Source: Persicaria tinctoria
Taxonomy: Eukaryota > Streptophyta > Magnoliopsida > Caryophyllales > Polygonaceae
DNA length: 64,000 nt
Assembly (NCBI GenBank): GCA_037127255.1
Contig: JBANSL010000007.1
Coordinates: 61,365,038-61,429,037, forward strand
Direction of reading: 5' to 3'
In this document: piece after piece, positions 56,918-64,000 of the stretch
Numbering within the stretch: the stretch's first letter is position 1
Layout of the letters: each line of letters opens with the position of its first letter
Notes under the pieces: generated by a model
Databases searched by the model: none
What the model saw: only the letters and a program-made list of their open reading frames with translations
Told to the model about the DNA's origin: nothing
Translations under genes and position numbers: made by a program

Positions 56918-58804
56918 TGACAGAGGAAAACTCGTTGATTCGACTCGCCAAAAATAAATCTCAAACAAACAAACTAGTATAGTATGCAAGTAAGGGGTCG
57001 AACCCTAGAGAATCAAGTATTTCTAAATATTGTGTATTTATCAATATAAAATATAAGATTTTTATGAATGAAAATAAAAGAAAATAATATTGAAAAAAGC
57101 AAATAAAGGATAGAGGAAAAGCGTTTCCACCTACAAGTTCTCTACAAGTTCTCGACTTTGGTTGGTTTTATTGATCATCGAATCCTTTTCAAGTTATTAT
57201 CGTTTCCTACGAATTCCTCCCGTCTTGGTTTAAATAGATTAAAAGTTCTACGAGTCCAATTAATCCCTTACACCTCAATGCAACCTTAACACGGTCAAGA
57301 TTTAACAAAGAGATAGAAAATAGTCCCAAACACTTGAGCATATAAATAACATCAACTAAACACGGTAAATCAATGTTTAAGATATATGTCAACTCCCTAC
57401 ATAATCATGCTTCAAACACGGAATCCACAATCTTATGCGTGCTACTACGGAAATAACACAAATACGAAAGTATTAAATCCTAGAAAGAAATCAATATTAT
57501 CAAGGTAGCTAATCAAGATAACATCAATAACATAATCAATATCACACAAAGAAGTTGAAAGAATTATAGAGGAAAAATAACTTATATTAGAAACTCACAA
57601 ACCACCAACCAAGTCTCGAAAGTGTAGGCGAAAACTACAAAATTAGCCAAATATGGCTTACCTAAGCTTTCTTCTCTTCAATTGTGATTTCTCTACTTGG
57701 ATCCTTTGAAAATTAATCCTAAAACATCCTATTTATAAGCCTAAAGTCTTGCATAAATAAGGTAAAAGATAGACAAATAAGATAGAAACTTCATAAACAA
57801 ACTAGATAAAAGATAGACTTTCCATATACAATCCGGAGTCATTTTCGCTAGCAGCGAATAGAATTTCGCTAGTAGCGAATGGCCTTAATTAAGCCACTGT
57901 TGGATTTTCGCTAGCACCTCGCTACCACACTCGCTGCTAGCGAATGCTCATGCCTTAGAAATTTTCAAATACTCTTCGATTCCATCATTTTCGCTTCCGC
58001 GAGTCCAAGCTTCCGCTGCCGCGAAAGCCTCCATTCGCTGCAGCGAGTAAAGTCGTCCGCTGAAGCGACTCCATTTGCTGGCAGCGAGTTTTCTTTCCCT
58101 GGCAGCGAGTCGTGCTGCTCCTGGACATGCTCCCGCTGCCGCGAAAGCCTCCATTCGCTGCAGCGAGTAAAGTCCTCCGCTGAAGCGACTCTATTCACTG
58201 GCAGCGAGTTTCCTTTCGTTGGCAGCGAGTCGTGCTGCTCCTGGACATGCTCCCGTTGACTCCACTAGCTGGCAGCGAGATCCCATTCGCTGGCAGCGAC
58301 TCATGCTCAGACACTTGCTCAGACTTGATTCGATGACTTGATTCGCTGCAGCGGAAATCCATTCGCTGTCAGCGAAAATCCAGCAGAACACCATCACGTA
58401 GATCTTCGAAAGAGCTTTCCAACGCATGCTCATATGCGTCGATCGGACATCCGAGGCCTCCGAAAAGTGCGTTAAGAGTTCAGCTCGCCGAGCGGACAGC
58501 TTTCGCGACTCGCCCTTGTTTTCGCTATTAGACATTGATTTCGTGCTCCGTTGCTCCTTGGGTTGTTCCATGCTTTTCGGGACTTCTTCCTTAAGCTCTC
58601 CCAAGTCTCGCTTAGCCTCTCTTAGCTCTGTTCCTCGTGTTCTTTGCCTCGGATCTACAAGTCTTTATAAAACCATCGAAATAGCGTAGATTCCGAACTT
58701 TTGCCACAAAAAGAGTTTAATATAAATTACACTAAAACATCATTATATAACAATGAAATGCACCTAAACTAACCTATAATGCCTATTGGAAACATGCCTT
58801 ATCA
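56918..58804 (-). repeat. 3' LTR of family B
   Basis: 1887 bp on the plus strand from TGACAG to TTATCA, with a minus-strand TATA box at 57730-57737. Bases 57850-58380 are packed with CGCTGGCAGCG-type palindromes. Confidence 0.9.
57850..58380. repeat. CGCTGGCAGCG palindrome cluster (left LTR)
   Basis: More than a dozen CGCTG(n)CAGCG, CGCTGCAGCG and CGCTGCCGCG units lie in this stretch. A block from CGCTGCCGCGAAAGCCTCC is repeated at about 58013 and 58133. Confidence 0.9.
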
Positions 58805-60873
58805 AACTATCCCACACTTAACCTTTTGCTTGTCCTCAAGCAATGCAAAAAACAAGAGCAAAACCATCATACCACAAATATGATCTTCAAGCACTAACCT
58901 TGTCAAAAGCAACATCAAAGAGTAGGAGCCATGAGCATGAAAGCTAACATCCTAGCAAATATATAAGCGATTCAAAGTCAAAGGCACCTCTAGTCCAACC
59001 TCACCGGGATAATGTGTTTACTCTCACTCTCATGTGTTTAGGCTTAATAATGCAATCTCTCAACTCAATCCAAAATGCAAAAAGCTACATAGAAATTGAC
59101 ATAAATGTCACATATTCTCCACCGTGGATGCCATCACTTATAAGAAACATCAAGAGGTCTTTTATAAATGTTGTAATGGGGTTTGGTAAGAAATTAAGGT
59201 AGGAAAATATTTAGGCTTGTGGTGCTAAAAATTCGGGAAAAAGGGATCCCTAAGAACAACCGGAAGAACACTACAAATCAAATACTTCCAAAACCAAAAT
59301 AACTCAAACTTTCACTCCCAAAATACTCAACTAAAGAACTTTCACTCAACCATACATATTTTTCTCCAACTCTCACATACATAATAAAGATAAAAGGCTC
59401 TTATTCATTTTTTTTATTTCTTTTCTTTTTTTCTTTCATTTTTTTCTTCTTCTTTTTTTTTTTCGATTTTTCTTCTAGAGCCAAAAATACAATAATGCAC
59501 AATGCGAGGAATAAAACCAAAATTACATAATAATCCAAAACTTGTAACTTTCTCAACAATATTCTCTCTTCCACTCAAACATATCAACCATTCACCAATT
59601 CTAATCTTAATCCCCGGATAGGGTAAGGCTCATCATCGGCTAGAATAAATTTTGTGGAGCTTCAAAGAAAAGGCTAAGGCTCAAATTGGCTACAAGCAAA
59701 GGACACATATGTAGGGTGGATATGGATAATAATATGGCTAAGAAAATCATGCCTCTATCATTTGAAACTCACAAGCAATGGACATATAAATTCGGGCTCA
59801 AATATAGATAACAATGTCAATCTCAAGAGGTAATTGCAAAAGGAGAGCATAATGTCACACAAGGAATCAAAAGGGAATAAATATGATGAAAATCCCTATA
59901 AGGCCAAAAATTCTCACTAGGACAATATTTGTTGGATTTCAATAATGCCCAAGACTAAGAATCATACTTGCTCAATTGAACTAACAAGTCACGCTCCAAT
60001 GAAAATCAACACAAGTAGGTGACAAGATTAGGCAATTCAATCATATTATGAAACATATATGGTAAAAATCATAAAAATAAAATAGAGGACAAACTAAGGC
60101 AAGATGGGTATTTGAATAACACATACATGCAATGCATGATCTTTTTGGATTTTTGAATTTTTTCCAATTTCTTTTTTCATTTTCCAATGCAATAAATTAA
60201 CGAAAAATAAACATGAATAAAAATATGAATGGATGCATGAATATATGAATGCAACCCTCCCCCACACTTAAACTCTTCATTGTCCTCAATGAAAATCAAA
60301 GACAACAAATCATAAAAATATGAGAGAAAGAGGATAAAGAATAACTCACATTGTGGAAAAAGTTTCGATGGCGAAGAAGACGAAGCTTGGAAGAAGAACG
60401 ATAACGACGAAGACTGACGAACCACGAGCATGGATGAATGAAGATGACGAAGAATGAATAAGATGCTTTGCGTCGGCAACGGACGAAGATTGCGCATGAG
60501 CTGCTGGATTCGCTGTCAGCGAGTTTTGGTTCGCTGTCAGCGAATGAAATCAGCTCCTGTGACATCTGGGCGGCTGGACTCGCTGGTAGCGAATCATTAT
60601 TCGCTGGCAGCGAATTGAGCCCAGATTCCCTATTCTTCGGTCTTTTCTTTTTTTTTTCTTTTTTTCCCTGCATGGTTATCTCAAAATATCCGAAAGCATC
60701 TATCTAGCACATAAAATAATTAGGAAATTTCTAATTTATTAAACAACAAAACTAATTAACTAACTAGGAATTGAAATAACTAATTTAGGAAAACTTACCT
60801 CGGGTTGCCTTCCGAGAAGCGTCCTTGTTTATCGTCATAGACTTGACGGTTTATTCGTCCATGTGTTCAAGAC
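58805..60873 (-). other. 3' untranslated interior of family B
   Basis: Minus-strand poly-purine boxes lie next to the LTR (58806-58842: GAGGACAAGCAAAAGGTTAA, then GTGTGGGA). A duplicate is at about 60262-60296 (GAGGACAATGAAGAGTTTAA, then GTGTGGGGG). Other features are a T-rich run at 59407-59471 and palindromes CGCTGTCAGCG and CGCTGGCAGCG at 60510-60615. No protein is supported. Confidence 0.7.
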
Positions 60874-61657
60874 TCACTCGGACATTGCCAACGCTCTCTT
60901 TAGCAAATCAAACTCCGATGCACACCATCTAGGTAGGCGAGCACCACATATGAAGAAGCTGAAGTCAAAAGATGTGATGTTGAAGAAGGTCTCCAACTCT
61001 TCATATGCTCGAGCGTGACTTCCCGCCGAGGGTATGTAGTACCACCAACACAGTTCCGTTGGTGGTTTGTTGAAGTAATGCTCCCAAGGATCTACATATT
61101 CACCAAAATCCACAACAAGTGTAAGAAATATAATTACCTTCCTCGGGAGCCACAGAAATTGGCTCTGGACTTGGTTCCTTAATTGATGAGTTGGGGATGA
61201 TTTCTATAGATGGAGTAGGTGCCAAAATACATGGTTCCTCAAGCGTGCACTCATGAGACTCCATGTCAAGGGGCATCGGGCTCTCTTCTCCATCTTCGAT
61301 TGAACCATTGATGCTTGCGTCTTGGCTTCCATCATGTATCTCGTCCGCCATTGGTTTGAAAGGTAAGGGCATGGATGCCAACTTGTAGTCTTCTCCCACC
61401 TTCGCCATGTCACCCATGCAAAGAAAAAGATCCCACAATTTCGACCAATCCAAACCGTAAAATCCTTCATCTTTCAATGATTGGGCGAATTCTCGTATCT
61501 CGGGAAGCATGCCATCTTGAACGCAAAGTACTTGTTCTTTCAAATCATCTTGGATATCCTGTGAAGCACGGTCGTCCACTAAATCTTGCACTCTTGCGAG
61601 GTAATGGTGAAAGTATTCTCCTTGGTATTGCCATAACTCCAACTCCATTGCAAACAA
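60874..61657 (-). pseudogene. Only open frame of family B (Gag-position protein, unknown domain)
   Basis: The first 170 residues from 61657 (MELELWQYQGEYFHHYLARV, LPEIREFAQSLKDEGFYGLD) are open. The frame then shifts near 61110 and continues as FGEYVDPWEHYFNKPPTELC and LPRWCASEFDLLKRALAMSE. It sits where gag would be, about 100 bases after the primer site, but has no zinc knuckle and no gag motif I can name. Its acidic, Pro-rich middle is low complexity. It may be a relic or a family-specific protein. Confidence 0.55.
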
Positions 61658-61758
61658 TTAGAAACGAGGTGTCGTGAACCGTAAGATAGGTCCACAACGG
61701 GGATAGATATATATATACAAATATTAATAAATACCCAAAACAAAGAAATAAATTTGAT

Positions 61759-61776
61759 TCCCCGGCAACGGCCCCA
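61759..61776 (-). other. Primer binding site of family B (tRNA-Asp type)
   Basis: On the minus strand TGGGGCCGTTGCCGGGGA lies three bases (AAT) after the LTR, the same spacer as in family A. One mismatch to the tRNA-Asp complement. Confidence 0.85.
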
Positions 61777-61779
61777 ATT

Positions 61780-63850
61780 TGGCGGACGGAAAAGTCGTTG
61801 ATTCACCTCGCCAAAAATAAATCCCAAACAAACAAACTAGTATAGTATGTAAGTAAGGGGTCGAACCCTAGAGAATCAAGTATTTCTAAATATTGTGTAT
61901 TTATCAATATAAAATATAAGATTTTTATGAATGAAAATAAAAGAAAATAATATTGAGAAAAGCAAATAAAGGATAGAAGAAAAGCGTTTCCACCTACAAG
62001 TTCTCGACTTTGGTTGGTTTTATTGATCATCGAATCCTTTTCAAGTTATTATCGTTTCCTACGAATTCCTCCCGTCTTGGTTTAAATAGATTAAAAGTCC
62101 TACGAGTCCAATTAATCCCTTACACCTCAATGCAACCTTAACACGGTCAATATTTAACAAAGAGATAGCAAATAGTCCCAAGAACTTGACCATATAAATA
62201 ACACCAATTAAACACGTTAAATTAATGTTTAAGATATATGTCAACTCCCTACATAATAATGCTTCAAACACGGAATCCACAATCTTATGCGTGCTACTAC
62301 GGAAATATCACAAATACGGAAGTATTAAATCCCAGCAAGAAATCAATATTATCAAGGTAGCTAATCAAGATAACATCAATAACATAATCAATATCACACA
62401 AAGAAGTTGAAAGAATTATAGAGGAAAAATAACTTATATTAGAAACTCACAAACCACCAACCAAGTCTCGAAAGTGTAGGCGAAAACTACAAAATTAGCC
62501 AAACATGGCTTACCTAAGCTTTCTTCTCTTCAATGGTGATTTCTTTACTTGGATCCTTTGAAAATTAATCCTAAAACATTCTATTTATAAGCCTAAAGTC
62601 TTGCATAAATAAGGTAAAAGATAGAAAAATAAGATAGAAACTTCCTAAACAAACTAGATAAAAGATAGACTTTCCATATACAATCCGGAGTCATTTTCGC
62701 TGGCAGCGAATAGAATTCCGCTAGCAGCGAATGGCCTTAATTAAGCCACTGTTGGATTTTCGCTAGCACCTCACTACCACACTCGCTGCTAGCGAATGCT
62801 CACGCCTTAGAAATTTTCCAATACTCTTCGATTCCATCATTTTCGCTTCCGCGAGTCCAAGCTTCCGCTGCCGCGAAAGCCTCCATTCGCTGCAGCGAGT
62901 AAAGTCGTCCGCTGAAGCGACTCCATTCGCTGGCAGCGAGTTTCCTTTCGCTGGCAGCGAGTCATGCTGCTCCTAGACATGCTCTCGTTGACTCCACTAG
63001 CTGGCAGCGAGATCCCATTCGCTGGCAGCGACTCATGCTCAGACACTTGCTCAGACTTGATTCGATGACTTGATTCGCTGCAGCGGAAATCCATTCGCTG
63101 TCAGCGAAAATCCAGAAGAACACCATCACGTAGATCTTCGAAAGAGCTTTCCAACGCATGCTCATATGCGTCGATCGGACATCTGAGGCCTCCGGAAAGT
63201 GCGTTACAAGTTCAGCTCGCCGAGCGGACAGCTTTCCCGACTCGCCCTTGTTTTCGCTATTAGACATCGATTTCGTGCTCCGTTGCTCCTTGGGTTGTTC
63301 CATGATTTTCGGGACTTCTTCCTTAAGCTCTCCCAAGTCCCGCTTAGCCTCTCTTAGCTTCGTTCCTCATGTTCTTTGCCTCGGATCTACAAATCTACAT
63401 AAAACCATCGAAATAGCGTAAATTCCGAACTTTTTCCACAAAAAGAGTTTAATATAAATTACACTAAAACATGATTATATAACAATGAAATGCACCTAAA
63501 CTAATCTATTATTCCTATTGGAATATGCCTTATCAAACTCGCTGGCACACTCGCTACCACACTCGCTGCTAGCGAATGCTCATGCCTTAGAAATTTTTCA
63601 ATACTCTTCGATTCCATCATTTTCGCTTCCGCGAGTCCAAGGTTCCGCTGCCGCGAAAGCCTCCATTCGCTGCAACGAGTAAAGTCGTCCGCTGAAGCGA
63701 CTCCATTCGCTGGCAGCGAGTTTTCTTTCGCTGGCAGCGAGTCGTGCTGCTCCTGGACATGCTCCCGCTCACTCCACTCGCTGGCAGCGAGATCCCATTA
63801 ATGCCTATTGGAAACATGCCTATAATGCCTATTGGAAACATGCCTTATCA
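61780..63850 (-). repeat. 5' LTR of family B, with internal rearrangement
   Basis: 61780-63535 alone looks like a complete LTR ending TTATCA. It is followed by a second partial copy (63536-63850) that ends with the same TTATCA and then the true TSD. The minus-strand TATA box is at 62582-62589. Palindrome clusters lie at 62695-63110 and 63538-63795. Confidence 0.85.
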
Positions 63851-63855
63851 ATCAT

Positions 63856-64000
63856 ACTCTTGACTTGCTAATCCCTAGATTACTTATTGCATTCAATAAT
63901 AGATTTGATACATTAGACTTTGATTCCTAGAAGAATACACTGAACTCCCATTCCTTATGTCAGCACTACATTATACTTTGATTTCTTATTTCAGCATTGC
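63856..64000. repeat. Right flank: degenerate repeat as at 56620-56720
   Basis: TACTCTTGA(C/A)TTGCT, CATTAGA(A/C)TT and CCATTCCTTATGTCAGCA-like words match the left flank, so both sides of the family B insertion belong to one repeat region. Confidence 0.7.

Larger units (their letters stand above)
56918..63850 (-). mobile_element. Athila-like, non-autonomous LTR retrotransposon, family B
   Basis: It is flanked by ATCAT (56913-56917 and 63851-63855). The left LTR is 56918-58804 (3' LTR) and the right LTR 61780-63850 (5' LTR, rearranged). The primer site at 61759-61776 sets minus orientation. The interior has one broken open frame (60874-61657) and no reverse transcriptase or integrase. GAGGACA plus poly-purine boxes are as in family A. 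Confidence 0.9.

Overview
This is nuclear DNA of a flowering plant, almost certainly a eudicot. The evidence is Athila-, Tekay- and copia-type LTR retrotransposons, plant L1 LINEs, CACTA, hAT, Harbinger, Stowaway and Mutator-like elements, TTTAGGG-type repeats, and one plant-type cytosolic sulfotransferase gene. Species cannot be fixed from the sequence. Nearly all of the 64 kb is transposable elements (TEs) inserted into one another. The only intact host gene I can support is an intronless sulfotransferase at 37483-38493, with a TATA box at 37354 and a poly(A) signal at 38600.

Left third (1-18.9 kb). A reversed Athila-family LTR (1-759) adjoins a decayed LINE (760-1979). A broken copia element (about 3170-18945) then holds a reversed LTR (3560-5520), itself split by a hAT MITE (3828-4804, 8-bp target-site duplication, TSD). 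The copia also holds a CACTA transposon (5656-18413, 3-bp TSD). The CACTA carries a captured, intron-containing fragment of a CTP synthase gene (6808-7256, minus strand). It is itself split by a complete Athila-type element (8452-18075, 5-bp TSD GCCGG). That element keeps gag and protease but has lost reverse transcriptase, RNase H and the integrase core. Its LTRs and coding region are both full of short palindromes built from TCGATCTCGA.

Middle (18.9-39 kb). A Harbinger-type MITE (19654-20541) precedes an L1 LINE (20627-21017 plus 34337-36925). A 13.3-kb non-coding LTR element (21018-34331, TSD TATGT) splits the LINE. Its 3' LTR is truncated and holds an AT-rich inverted-repeat element with a GC-rich core and a Stowaway MITE. 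The sulfotransferase gene follows the LINE.

Right third (39-64 kb). A Mutator-like element has a transposase relic and an OTU-protease relic (39308-43971, 9-10-bp TSD). It is followed by a long-TIR Mutator-type MITE (44206-45401, 9-bp TSD) and a Stowaway MITE (46084-46318). A solo LTR (46863-56148) of the 13.3-kb family is interrupted by a young non-coding LTR element (46893-52988, TSD CGAGG) with three tandem-repeat arrays. Last comes a second Athila-like, gag-only-type element on the minus strand (56918-63850, TSD ATCAT). Its LTRs are rich in CGCTGGCAGCG palindromes.

The elements do not work together as a pathway. Most lack the enzymes to move and would need partners elsewhere. The most unusual signals are the palindromic micro-repeats shared between LTRs and coding sequence, the CTP synthase capture, and the 71-bp array that is open in all three plus-strand frames.
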